NCBI GenBank assembly: GCA_963784195.1
Contig: CAWARA010000019.1
Location: 1-64,000, forward strand
Reading direction: 5' to 3'
Origin: CAVQAH01 sp963784195
GTDB lineage: Bacteria > Acidobacteriota > Vicinamibacteria > Vicinamibacterales > 2-12-FULL-66-21
Length of the DNA stretch: 64,000 nt
Part shown: positions 16,190 to 24,597 of the stretch, piece by piece
How the letters are laid out: every line of letters begins with the position of its first letter
Numbering within the stretch: position 1 is the first letter of the stretch
Made by a program: the position numbers and the translations under genes
Notes under the pieces: generated by a model
Seen by the model: the letters and a program-made list of their open reading frames with translations, nothing else
Told to the model about the DNA's origin: nothing
Databases searched by the model: none

Positions 16190-18471
16190 TTACGGTCTTT
16201 TCACTTCCGCCACCGCCGTCGCAATATTGCTCATCGCGTCCGTCGCGCGGATGATCACGTTGCGGGCCTGTTCGTTTTCCTCGAGCGTCACCTCGAACTC
16301 CTCGCGGCGCGAATCCGGAATCCCATCCTTCGGGTAGACCACCCGCCAACGGCTGGCGTCGAGCGAGTACTCCACGCGCTGAACCGCTGACTGCTCGTCA
16401 CGAACCGAGAAGCTGATCACCGTGCGCGCGCCGGCTCGAGTGGCCGGCTGCGTCTCGATGCGCGGGGGCGTGTTGTCGATGTCGAACGTCACGCTTTCTT
16501 TTTCGCCGACGAGCGCGGTGCCGGGAGAGTTCGACGGCGCGTCGGTGGCCGAGATCTTGACGACGTAGGTGCCGTCGGGGACGGAGGTGGTATCCCAGAC
16601 GAAGATCGGATCCCAGAGGGCGCGCTTCAAGGGCTTCCATGCGGTCTCGCCCTCGCGCCGGTACAGCACGTCGTACTGCATGCGGTCCGAATTTCCATCC
16701 TCCGCCTTCCACACGATCGTTTGCAGCCCCTTCTGGTAGGTTCGCCGGCCCAGTTGAGGCGAGGGCATCAGCGGAGAGCCTGAGCTGCTGCTGCTGCTCT
16801 GCTGGAACCCTGCTGCGTCTGGGGACGCCCGTCCGATGTGTTGTCCTCGAAGCCGGCAATCTCCATTTCGCCCGTGGAGAATGGCCGTTGAAACACCGTG
16901 CCGGGAGAATGGACGGTGATGCTCGCGACCTCCGGACGCAGGTTGCGGGGCAGGTAGGCGGCGGTCACCGACGTGAGGACCGGCACGGTCGACGAGTCGG
17001 AACTGAGCGCGGCGCGCCATTGCAGATAGCGCGCGTTCGGACTGCCGATCTGCTCGCCGTCGGCGTTGGTGTAAGCCTTCGACCACCCGCTCCAGGTCTC
17101 GTCTGGCGTAGCCGTATTGCCGCTGCGCGTGAAGATCTCGACCTGACCGGGCGCCGATGAGCCGCGCCATCTGATCACGCCCCAGCTGGCGACCGTGCCG
17201 GCATCACGAACGTCGGACTCGTAGGTCCCGCGTTTCGCGGGCGAGGCTGACAACGTAAACAGCTTCCCGGGATTGCTCGTGGCGCCGACGGTCCGTCCCG
17301 ACGGCTCACGAATGAGTGCCGTCACCTGACGCGCGCTCGCTCGGGCCAGCAGCGTCGCCCGCGCTGGATCGCCGCCGACGCGGAAGATCTTGCCTTCGGT
17401 TCCTGTTCCCACCAGCAGGTATCCGTCCGCCTCGATCAGCAGGTCGTAGGGCACATCTTCGCCGGTGTCCCAGAGCATGTCCCAGAGGCCGTCGGGGCGG
17501 ATCCTGTAAATCGCACCGCGGCCCTGACGGCGAGGCGCGGTGGACGGCTGCGCCGACGCACCGGCCGCGATCGAGGCATCCATCACCGAGATCGTGGTGA
17601 TCTCTGTCGAGACGTTGGGCACGGGCGGGCGCGCCGTTTCAGTTGTAATCGGCGGACGATCGGCCGGGCGATCCTCTCCACCTCCGGTCGCGCTCAATGC
17701 AGCGGCATAGATCGTCCCGTCGCTGGCGATACGAAGACGATGGACCTCGCGAAACGGCGAGTCGAGGAGCACGAACGCCTTGCCCGACGCATCGATGCGA
17801 AACACGCGCCCGGGCGCTTCGGTGCCGGCGATGAGATCGCCATTCGGTGTGAACGCCAGCGATACGACGTTGGTCGCGTTCGCCTTGTAGAATCGCGTGC
17901 CCTGGCCGTCGGGCGTAATCTTGTAGATGACCCCCTTGTCGCCGGTCGCTGCGTAGAGATTGCCACCCTTGTCCGCGGCGAGCGCCCAGATGTATTTGTC
18001 TTCGGGATCGAAGAAGGTCTTCGACGTTCCATCCGTGGCGACGTGATAAATCTTCCCGTCCGGCGAGGTCGCCACGAAGAGGCCGTTGTTGGGCGCGACG
18101 GCGATCGCATGCACTTCGAGCTCCGCCGCATCGAAGAACGTGGTGACCTTGCCGTCCTTGCCGACGCGCAGCACTTTGCCTTCATTGCCGGAACCCGCCC
18201 ACAGCGTTCCATCAGGTCCGGCAATCACCGTCCACAGGAAAGGGGCAGCGGTCTCGGCGATGGCGGCAGCGGTCGGCCCTGGAAACACACGGCCGTCGCT
18301 GTCGATGGACAAGCCTTCGACGTCACCCTTGAGAAACTCGACCTGCGAGGCGACTGTCCAGAAAGTGGGAGTGGCGGCTGAGAGTCCGACCCAGGCGGCC
18401 GCGGCGAGCAGAGCGCCCGCGCACACGCGCAGCGCCTTCCCGTCAATGATGTGCATGTTGAAGGTTAGCAT
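16190..18471 (-). CDS. Secreted beta-propeller plus Ig/FN3-like protein, frameshifted in a CAG tract
   Basis: Starts at ATG 18471 (or 18456) with a signal peptide (ALRVCAGALLAAAAWVGLSA). The body has repeated WD/NHL/SMP-30-like propeller blades (GPDGTLWAGSGNEGKVLRV, NGLFVATSPDGKIYHV, GGNLYAATGDKGVIYKI), then galactose-binding-like and Ig/FN3-like parts (DGTYVVKISATDAPSN, FDIDNTPPRIE). The frame shifts near 16785-16800, in a run of CAG/GCT triplets, from QQGSSRAAAAA to QQSSSSSSGSPLMPS. The two frames together give about 760 residues. It lies downstream of the S55 protease gene, across a palindromic element. Function unknown; likely an envelope or extracellular binding protein. Confidence 0.75.
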
Positions 18472-18485
18472 GGGCCGTCGACACG

Positions 18486-18934
18486 GAGGGGACGGAGGGA
18501 ACGGAACGAGCTTCAACTCAGAGACTCGGAGCAACGGAGTCTTTGTTGTTTTGGTCTTGCCCACTCAATGCGCTCTGCGTTGTTGCTCCGTTCTCTGCTT
18601 CTCTGAGTGTCTCTGGTTAGCGGGACCCACTGCGCCGGAGCACGTCGGGCCGCGGCGCGATGCGGCCAGCGCGGGGCGACAGGTCGAAAAATGCACCGCA
18701 GGCGCTCCGGCCCGCGGAGGCGCTGATTCGCCACGGGCCCGCGGATCGCCCGTCGGCCCAACTGATTGGGCGCCGGCGCCCGGACCACCCGAGCCGGAGC
18801 GGCCATCGTCAGGCAATCGCCGAAGGTGCATTTTTCCGCGCGTCCGGCCGAGGCGCCGGGGACCGATGTGCTTCGGCGCAGTGGGTCCCGCTAACCGCAT
18901 AGCTCTGAGTTAGAGCTTGTTCCGGTCCCCTCCG
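18486..18934. repeat. Composite long inverted repeat with nested stems
   Basis: The left outer arm holds AACGGAACGAGCTTCAACTC (18500-18519), exactly the 20-mer seen at 47561 and 50083; a degenerate inverse copy ends at 18934 against the stop of the S55 gene. Inside are a local hairpin around ACTCAGAG/CTCTGAGT (18516-18610) and a 29-bp stem (18615-18643 with 18868-18896, one G-T wobble). Within that stem sits the 149-bp A5/T5 element. The whole 449 bp fills the gap between two co-directional minus-strand genes. No gene is visible in it. Confidence 0.8.
18687..18835. repeat. 150-bp inverted repeat with AAAAA/TTTTT ends and GCCCAA core (copy 2)
   Basis: Perfect 11-bp arms AAAAATGCACC/GGTGCATTTTT enclose an imperfect palindrome centred on GCCCAA-CTGA-TTGGGC (18756-18771). 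Size (149 versus 151 bp), core and outer TTTTTCCGCGC match copy 1 at 3327-3477 although the arms themselves differ. The differing but still complementary arms suggest that pairing rather than primary sequence is conserved. Confidence 0.8.
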
Positions 18935-20791
18935 TTATCGATCTCGACCGCCCTCGATGACGACCGTCAGCAGTCGTGAGCCAGTCACCGCACCATCCAT
19001 CGGCAGTTCCCACTGGCCGACGGTCGCGCTCCTGATCGGCGTGAAGCTGCCGCCATTGCGGTCGCTTTCGAGGATACCGAGCACCGACGGCGGCAGCGCG
19101 GTCATCGCCTCGCCGTTGACGACGGCGCCCGGCGTGCCGTTGACCAGACGGATGTAGATGCGATTGTTGCGGCGCGTGTCGTTGAGCAGCTTGACCATCT
19201 GCGCCACCGTCTGCGGCTCCAGCGACCGGCGCAACTCACGCTGTTCGATCGCATTGAGCTGTTTGCCATCGCTGACGAGGATCGAGAGCGAGCCAGTGGC
19301 ATTCGCGGGGATGTCGATCGGCACGGTCGAAATTGTTTCCTCGCCGCGGTAGCTGCGCGTCAGCACCTTGAGCGGCAGCGTGCGGCCGGCGCGGGGCCGA
19401 ATGTCGTCCAGCCACACACGCTCGATGCTGATGCTGCGAGGCACCTCGGACGTGACGATCTGCACGTCCAGGCCTTCGAGCTTGACCGGCTCGATGTCGT
19501 TCGTCAGCACCATGCTCAGCGGACCTGCGACGGCCGTCGAGGCGCCGAGCAGGGGAGTCTCGCCGGTGAACACGTCTTCAACCGCCAGATCCGAGTGGCC
19601 CGTGATCTTCGCTCGACTCTTCACCGCGAACGTCGTGGCGCCGAACTGCCGCTCGTACGAGCCGAGCGTGTTGAACATCGCCACATAGGCGAGGAGCGGC
19701 GTGAACAGTTGATCGTCCACGAGCTGGTAGGTGAAGCTGCGACGGTCGGAAGCGCCGTCGCCCGCCCGTTCGAGCGACACGCGCATCGGAATCAGGCGCG
19801 GACCCTTTCCAAGCGTGCCCGCAATCGCCGTCGCGCGATCCTGCTGCATCGTCCCGATCGTTTCGCCAATCGACGAGATCTTGAACGACGTCATCAGGCT
19901 GGGCATGACGGTATACACGTAGGCGCGCGTCATCGGGAATTCCGCCGGTCCGAGGTTGTACATCGGATGTCCGAACGCGTAGACCTTGTCGCCGTCGATG
20001 TGCGTGATGGTGCCCGTCGCGCCCATCTCGAGATCTCCGCTGATGAGCGACACGCCGATGGCGTCGCCCTCGCGCAACGGCTTGGTGATCTTTGCCGGCG
20101 GCTGCTGGCCGCCGAGCGCGCCGGAGACGACCGGCGTGAAACCCATGTCGCTGAACGCACCCGAGAGCAGCGCCACGGTTTCAGGCTCGAACCCGCTCAT
20201 CACGAGCGGCGTCGAGATCGGCCGCAGCATCATGCCGAGCTGCGCACCGGCGGACTGTGAGAGCCCGATCGCCTGCACGTCTGCGGCTTGACCGGCGAAT
20301 GGCATGAGCCGCATCTGGGCCGACCGCAGCGCGGCGATCAGTCCCTCGCGAGTGATCGGCAACTCCAGGCGCGCTTGCTGCGTTGCCGGCCGGCGCGCGA
20401 GGGCGGTCGCGTCTTTCATCTCGGCAATCGGGGTGATTCCGGCGAGGGGTTCTTTCGGAAATGCGCCGATCGAATAGGACACCGCGCCGATCAGCCGGCC
20501 GTCGATGTAGACCGGACTGCCGCTCATGCCCTGAGCGACACCCGATTCGGCCAGGCCGGCCCCTTCGAGCCGCGCCAGGATCAGGTCGCGCCGCGGGCCC
20601 TGGACGTTGCGCAGCACGCCGAGAATATGGACCTTGAACTCCTGGAGCTCGTCACCCTGGATGACGGTCCGTCCAACTCCGACCATGCCTGGCCGGATTT
20701 CGTCCACAGGCATCTGCGGGGTCGTGGCCGGAAGCGAGACCCCGAGGAACAAAGCGGCAGCGGCGGCCGCGACGGCGGTTCGTAATTTCAT
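18935..20791 (-). CDS. Secreted SpoIVB-type (S55) serine protease domain protein
   Basis: A 618-residue protein with a signal peptide (residues 1-23, AAAAAALFLGVSLPA). Residues about 30-140 match the SpoIVB peptidase S55 domain: RPGMVGVGRTVIQG and the catalytic serine region GVAQGMSGSPVYIDGRLIGAV, followed by AYVYTVMPSL and GHPMYNLGPAEFPM, the conserved second half with the catalytic His. The remaining 300 residues have no recognised domain. S55 proteases are self-cleaving and, in Bacillus, signal across membranes; here the protein is probably periplasmic. It is transcribed divergently from the trp leader and abuts a palindromic element at its 3' end. Confidence 0.82.
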   Translation of the reverse strand: MKLRTAVAAAAAALFLGVSLPATTPQMPVDEIRPGMVGVGRTVIQGDELQEFKVHILGVLRNVQGPRRDLILARLEGAGLAESGVAQGMSGSPVYIDGRLIGAVSYSIGAFPKEPLAGITPIAEMKDATALARRPATQQARLELPITREGLIAALRSAQMRLMPFAGQAADVQAIGLSQSAGAQLGMMLRPISTPLVMSGFEPETVALLSGAFSDMGFTPVVSGALGGQQPPAKITKPLREGDAIGVSLISGDLEMGATGTITHIDGDKVYAFGHPMYNLGPAEFPMTRAYVYTVMPSLMTSFKISSIGETIGTMQQDRATAIAGTLGKGPRLIPMRVSLERAGDGASDRRSFTYQLVDDQLFTPLLAYVAMFNTLGSYERQFGATTFAVKSRAKITGHSDLAVEDVFTGETPLLGASTAVAGPLSMVLTNDIEPVKLEGLDVQIVTSEVPRSISIERVWLDDIRPRAGRTLPLKVLTRSYRGEETISTVPIDIPANATGSLSILVSDGKQLNAIEQRELRRSLEPQTVAQMVKLLNDTRRNNRIYIRLVNGTPGAVVNGEAMTALPPSVLGILESDRNGGSFTPIRSATVGQWELPMDGAVTGSRLLTVVIEGGRDR

Positions 20792-20842
20792 GAGTATGTG
20801 GGTGTAACCGGGGCGCCTGCTTCAGTTATACGGACCTAGTGC

Positions 20843-20872
20843 TTGCCTGGTCAAGGAGAAAGGTGTTATCGT
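20843..20872 (+). promoter_or_regulatory. Possible sigma-70 promoter of the trp leader
   Basis: TTGCCT at 20843-20848 and TATCGT at 20867-20872, spaced by 18 nt, resemble weak -35 and -10 boxes. Transcription from here would begin close to 20880, only about 10 nt before the leader ATG. No good ribosome-binding site precedes that ATG, so a nearly leaderless start is implied. Low confidence. Confidence 0.3.
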
Positions 20873-20887
20873 TCCGGTTCCAGTTCG

Positions 20888-20962
20888 ATGACCTTGCTCA
20901 GCCGCCCTAACCACAGCTTTTGCGGGACCTTCGCGTCCTATTGGTGGTGGTATGCGCGCTGA
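20888..20962 (+). CDS. trpL: trp operon leader peptide (24 aa, Trp-Trp-Trp)
   Basis: ATG at 20888 opens a 24-codon frame ending TGA 20960-20962. Its C-terminus reads SYWWWYAR: three consecutive Trp codons (TGG at 20942-20950) flanked by Tyr codons, with two Phe codons upstream. Trp is normally near 1% of residues, so three in a row just before a stop, upstream of trp genes and a terminator, is the hallmark of ribosome-mediated attenuation. Ribosome stalling at these codons would free the segment at 20958-20968 to form an antiterminator. Tyr and Phe codons may add general aromatic sensing. No clear Shine-Dalgarno site was seen. Confidence 0.85.
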   Translation: MTLLSRPNHSFCGTFASYWWWYAR

Positions 20963-21018
20963 GGGGGCCATCCATTGACCTCGCCCGCTATCGGGCCGGA
21001 TCAAAAAGCCTCCTTAGC
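20958..21018 (+). promoter_or_regulatory. trp attenuator: antiterminator pairing
   Basis: Segment GCTGAGGGGGC (20958-20968), which overlaps the leader stop codon, can pair over all 11 positions (two G-U) with GCCTCCTTAGC (21008-21018), the left half of the terminator. A competing pre-emptor pairs CTCAGC (20897-20902) with GCTGAG (20958-20963). The three alternative pairings reproduce the classical 1:2, 2:3 and 3:4 layout: stall at Trp codons favours 2:3 and readthrough, fast translation covers segment 2 and allows termination. Confidence 0.78.
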
Positions 21019-21048
21019 CTAGACGCTGAGGAGGCTTTTTTAGTTTTT
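21003..21048 (+). terminator. Intrinsic terminator of the trp attenuator
   Basis: AAAAAGCCTCCTTAGC (21003-21018) pairs with 21025-21040 in a 16-bp stem with one G-U and a 6-nt loop, followed by TAGTTTTT. It lies between the leader peptide and the ATG of aroDE at 21063, so it must be read through for expression of the aromatic operon. Confidence 0.88.
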
Positions 21049-21062
21049 GAGGCTGAACCGGA

Positions 21063-22553
21063 ATGGAACGACCGCGACTCTGCGTAACGGTCACTGGGAA
21101 CACGCTCGCTGAGCTGCGTCGCGCGCGCCACGCTGCCGAGGCGGTCGCCGATCTTGTCGAGCTGCGACTCGACTCGATGATCAACCCCAATCCCGAAGCG
21201 GCCCTCGAGGGCCGTCTCCGGCCGGCCATCGTGACCTGTCGCCCCAGCTGGGAGGGGGGCTGGTTCGCCGGCGACGAGGACGAGCGGCGACGGATCCTTG
21301 AGACAGCCGCGCAGTGCGGCGCGGAATTCATCGACATCGAGGCCTCCGCGCCGTTCGCCAGCGACATGATCCGTGCGCGGTCCGGGCGGGGCGTCGTCGT
21401 TTCACGCCATGTCTTCGGCGCACCGCCGGCGGACATTCAGGCGGCGTATGACGCGCTCCGCGCGACCGGCGCGGAAGTCATCAAGCTGGCCTACGAAGTC
21501 ACCTCGCTTTCAGACGTCCTTCCGCTCTTCGAACTTGCCGCCCGAACCCGCCGAATCGATGATGCGCCCAGTCACGTCCTGATCGCCATGGGACCCGCAG
21601 GTACTTCGTCGCGGGTTCTCGCCTCGCGCCTTGGGAACCGCTGGACCTACGCGGGGGAAGGTGTCGCGCCGGGCCAGATGCCCGCCGGCCGGCTGCTTCG
21701 CGATTTCGGCTTCCGGCGCGTCCGACCCGATGCGGCGCTGTTCGGCGTGGTCGGCAAGCCGATCGCGCACTCGCTGTCGCCGGTCATGCACAACGCCGGA
21801 TTCGACGCGATCGGCCTGAACGCGGTGTACCTCGGGTTCGATGCACGCGACGCCGAGGACTTCGTCATGTTCGCCCGGGCAACCGGCCTGCGCGGCGCCA
21901 GCATCACCGCGCCGTTCAAGGTTTCGCTGATGAATCACGTCGACGAAGTGGAGCCGCTGGCGCAGCGCGTCGGCGCGATCAACACGTTGATCGTCCATGA
22001 CGGGCGATGGATCGGCGCCAACACCGACGTGAATGGCTTCCTGACGCCGCTCGTGAACCGCATCCACCTGAAAAAAGTGCGAGCGTCGGTGCTCGGCGCA
22101 GGCGGAGCCGCGCGTGCCGTTGCCGTGGCTCTCGCCGATCAAGGTGCGGAGGTCACGATCTGTGCGCGACGGCCGGACGCGGCCACCGCCATCGCCAACA
22201 TGGCGAACGCGCGAGTCGGATCCTTTCCACCGCAGGCCGGCACCTGGGACGTGCTGGTGAACACGACTACCGCCGGCTCGGACGCCGATCCCGAGAATCC
22301 CATCGCCGGGACCGAACTCGACGGGGAGATCGTGTTCGATCTCGTCTACCGTCCGGCCGAGACGCCCCTGCTGGCTGCCGCGCGCGAGGCCGGCTGCCTG
22401 ACGATCGGCGGCCTCGAGATGCTCGTCGCACAGGCCGAGCGCCAGTTCGAGCTGTGGACCGGACAACGGCCGCCGGCTGGTCTGTTCCAGTCACGCGCCG
22501 CTCACGCCCTGAGCGAAGAACCCGCACTGACCGCACAGCCCAAGACCGTATGA
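21063..22553 (+). CDS. aroDE: Bifunctional 3-dehydroquinate dehydratase (type I) / shikimate dehydrogenase
   Basis: A 496-residue fusion. Residues 1-220 are a type I dehydroquinase: VELRLD near the N-terminus, catalytic His in VSRHVF and Schiff-base Lys in VIKLAYEVTS. Residues about 225-475 are shikimate dehydrogenase: GVVGKPIAHSLSPVMHN, substrate Lys in ITAPFKVSLM, GAINTL, GANTDVNGF and the NADP-binding VLGAGGAARAVA. Together they convert 3-dehydroquinate through 3-dehydroshikimate to shikimate. Such fusions are typical of plants and known in scattered bacteria. It is the first structural gene after the trp attenuator and overlaps trpE by 4 nt. Confidence 0.95.
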   Translation: MERPRLCVTVTGNTLAELRRARHAAEAVADLVELRLDSMINPNPEAALEGRLRPAIVTCRPSWEGGWFAGDEDERRRILETAAQCGAEFIDIEASAPFASDMIRARSGRGVVVSRHVFGAPPADIQAAYDALRATGAEVIKLAYEVTSLSDVLPLFELAARTRRIDDAPSHVLIAMGPAGTSSRVLASRLGNRWTYAGEGVAPGQMPAGRLLRDFGFRRVRPDAALFGVVGKPIAHSLSPVMHNAGFDAIGLNAVYLGFDARDAEDFVMFARATGLRGASITAPFKVSLMNHVDEVEPLAQRVGAINTLIVHDGRWIGANTDVNGFLTPLVNRIHLKKVRASVLGAGGAARAVAVALADQGAEVTICARRPDAATAIANMANARVGSFPPQAGTWDVLVNTTTAGSDADPENPIAGTELDGEIVFDLVYRPAETPLLAAAREAGCLTIGGLEMLVAQAERQFELWTGQRPPAGLFQSRAAHALSEEPALTAQPKTV

Positions 22554-24040
22554 AGCAAACGACGTTCGAAGAGTTCGTCGATCTCGCCCGACGGGGCACA
22601 TTCGTGCCGGTAGTCAAGGAGATCATCGCCGACCTGCTGACGCCGGTGTCGGCGTTCCTCAAGATCGCGGAACACTCCGACTATGCGTTCCTGTTCGAGA
22701 GCGTCGAGGGCGGCGAGCGGGTGGCGCGGTATTCGTTCCTTGGCAAGGATCCCTTCCTCGTGCTCCGCGCCAAGCAGGGCAAGACGACGATCGAACGCGC
22801 CGGCGCGACGACCGAGAGCGAGGAAACGTTCGTGCCGGTCCTGCGCCGCCTCATCGCCGAGTTCCAGTCTCCGTTCGTGCCCGGCCTTCCACGATTCACC
22901 GGCGGCGCAGTGGGGTTCATCGGCTACGACGCGTCGCCCGTGTTCGAGCCGGCGCTGGGTGCGGCCTGGACCAACGCCAGCTGGGGCTCACGCGCCGATG
23001 CGAACGACGATGCCGGGTTCATGCTGTTCGATACGGTGCTGGCATTCGATCACGTGAAGCACCGGATCCTGATCATCGCCAACGCACGTATTTCGCCCGA
23101 CGAAGACCTCCGAGCCCTTTATCAGTTCGCCTGCGCGAAGATCCAGTTCCTCGAGCGCGAGCTGGAGCGCGGGCTCTCGCAGCCTGACAAGGTGGAGAGC
23201 GCCGTCCAGAACGTTCGCTCGAACCTGACGCAGAGCGGCTTCGAAACGGGAGTGCGGTCGATCAAGGAGCGAATCGCGGCCGGCGACATCTATCAGGCCG
23301 TTCTGTCGCAGCGGTTCGAAACGGACATCACCGCCGATCCGTTCACGGTCTACCGCGCGCTCCGGCACGTCAACCCGTCACCCTACATGTATTTCATCCG
23401 CATGGGCGGCCTCTCGATCGTCGGGTCCTCGCCCGAAATGCTCGTCCGCGTGGAAGGCCGGCGAGTGGAGACCCATCCGATCGCCGGGACCCGGCCGCGC
23501 GGCAGCAACGAGGAAGAGGACCTGCGGCTGGCGGAGGAGCTGAAACGCAACGAGAAAGAGCGAGCCGAACACGTCATGCTCGTGGATCTCGGGCGGAACG
23601 ACCTCGGCCGGGTTTGCGAGTACGGATCGGTCCGCGTGCCGCAGTACATGGCGCTCGAGCGGTACTCCCACGTGATGCACCTCGTGTCGTCGGTCGACGG
23701 CAAGCTGGCGGAGGATCGGGATCGCCTGGACGCGCTGGTCGCCTGTTTTCCGGCCGGCACCGTGTCGGGCGCGCCGAAGATTCGCGCGATGCAAATCCTG
23801 GCGGATCTGGAGCCCACGCGGCGCGATATCTACGCCGGCGCCATCGGCTACATCGACTTTGCAGGGAATCTCGACTTCTGCATCGCGATCCGGACGATCA
23901 CGATCCGCAGGGGTGTCGCGAGCGTCCAGGCGGGCGCCGGCATCGTGGCCGACTCGAATCCGGCCGCCGAGTACGAAGAAACGAAAGACAAGGCGCGCGC
24001 GCTGCTCCAGGCGCTGGCGATGGCTGAAGCTGGACTGTGA
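22550..24040 (+). CDS. trpE: Anthranilate synthase component I
   Basis: A 496-residue chorismate-utilising enzyme that, with TrpG, makes anthranilate from chorismate and glutamine. The C-terminal catalytic domain shows IKERIAAGDIYQAVLSQRF, NPSPYMYFIRMGGLSIVGSSPEMLVR, HPIAGTRPRG, VMLVDLGRNDLGRVCEYGSV and GTVSGAPKIRAMQI. Start ATG 22550 overlaps the aroDE stop (ATGA); the frame is open far upstream but only as a shadow of aroDE. Feedback by Trp is likely through the N-terminal domain but cannot be confirmed here. Confidence 0.95.
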   Translation: MKQTTFEEFVDLARRGTFVPVVKEIIADLLTPVSAFLKIAEHSDYAFLFESVEGGERVARYSFLGKDPFLVLRAKQGKTTIERAGATTESEETFVPVLRRLIAEFQSPFVPGLPRFTGGAVGFIGYDASPVFEPALGAAWTNASWGSRADANDDAGFMLFDTVLAFDHVKHRILIIANARISPDEDLRALYQFACAKIQFLERELERGLSQPDKVESAVQNVRSNLTQSGFETGVRSIKERIAAGDIYQAVLSQRFETDITADPFTVYRALRHVNPSPYMYFIRMGGLSIVGSSPEMLVRVEGRRVETHPIAGTRPRGSNEEEDLRLAEELKRNEKERAEHVMLVDLGRNDLGRVCEYGSVRVPQYMALERYSHVMHLVSSVDGKLAEDRDRLDALVACFPAGTVSGAPKIRAMQILADLEPTRRDIYAGAIGYIDFAGNLDFCIAIRTITIRRGVASVQAGAGIVADSNPAAEYEETKDKARALLQALAMAEAGL

Positions 24041-24597
24041 TCCTGCTCATCGACAACTACGACTCGTTCACCTGGAATCTGGCCCAGTACTTCGGCGAGC
24101 TGGGCGCGCCGCCTCTCGTTCGCCGTAACGACGAACTGACGGTCGAGGAGGTCGAATGCTTGAAACCGTCACAGATCGTGATCTCGCCGGGACCCGGCCG
24201 TCCCGAGGATGCGGGGATCTCGGTTGCGACGATTCGTCAGCTCGGCATGAACACCCCGGTGCTCGGCGTGTGTCTGGGGCATCAAGGCATCGGCGTCGCG
24301 TTCGGCGGTTCTGTCGTGCGCGCTGACGAGTTGATGCACGGAAAAGTCTCGGTCGTCCATCACGACGGCCGCGGAGTCTTCAAGGGACTGGCGCAGCCGT
24401 TCGAGGCCGGACGGTATCACTCGCTGGTGATCGCCGATCCGGTGCCCGGCGATCTGGAAGTCTCGGCGCGCACGGAGTCGGGAACGATCATGGGTGTGCG
24501 GCATCGCACGTTTCCCATTCACGGCGTGCAGTTCCACCCGGAATCGGTGCTCACGAGCGCAGGCCGCCAGCTGCTGCGCAACTTTCTGGAGCTGTGA
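24037..24597 (+). CDS. trpG: Anthranilate synthase component II (glutamine amidotransferase)
   Basis: A 186-residue class I glutamine amidotransferase that supplies ammonia to TrpE. It begins ILLIDNYDSFTWNLAQYF, contains ISPGPGRPEDAG, the catalytic nucleophile in GVCLGHQGIG and the His/Glu dyad in GVQFHPESVLT. The GTG start overlaps the trpE stop. It may also serve PabB if a paralogue exists elsewhere. Confidence 0.95.
   Translation: MILLIDNYDSFTWNLAQYFGELGAPPLVRRNDELTVEEVECLKPSQIVISPGPGRPEDAGISVATIRQLGMNTPVLGVCLGHQGIGVAFGGSVVRADELMHGKVSVVHHDGRGVFKGLAQPFEAGRYHSLVIADPVPGDLEVSARTESGTIMGVRHRTFPIHGVQFHPESVLTSAGRQLLRNFLEL

Noticed and set aside
18486..18934. CRISPR array or diversity-generating element
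   Set aside because: There are no regularly spaced direct repeats with unique spacers and no cas or reverse-transcriptase genes; the repeats are inverted and nested.
21003..21048. Ordinary end-of-gene terminator for the S55 gene
   Set aside because: That gene runs the other way, and the hairpin lies between a leader peptide and aroDE, so an attenuator explains it better.
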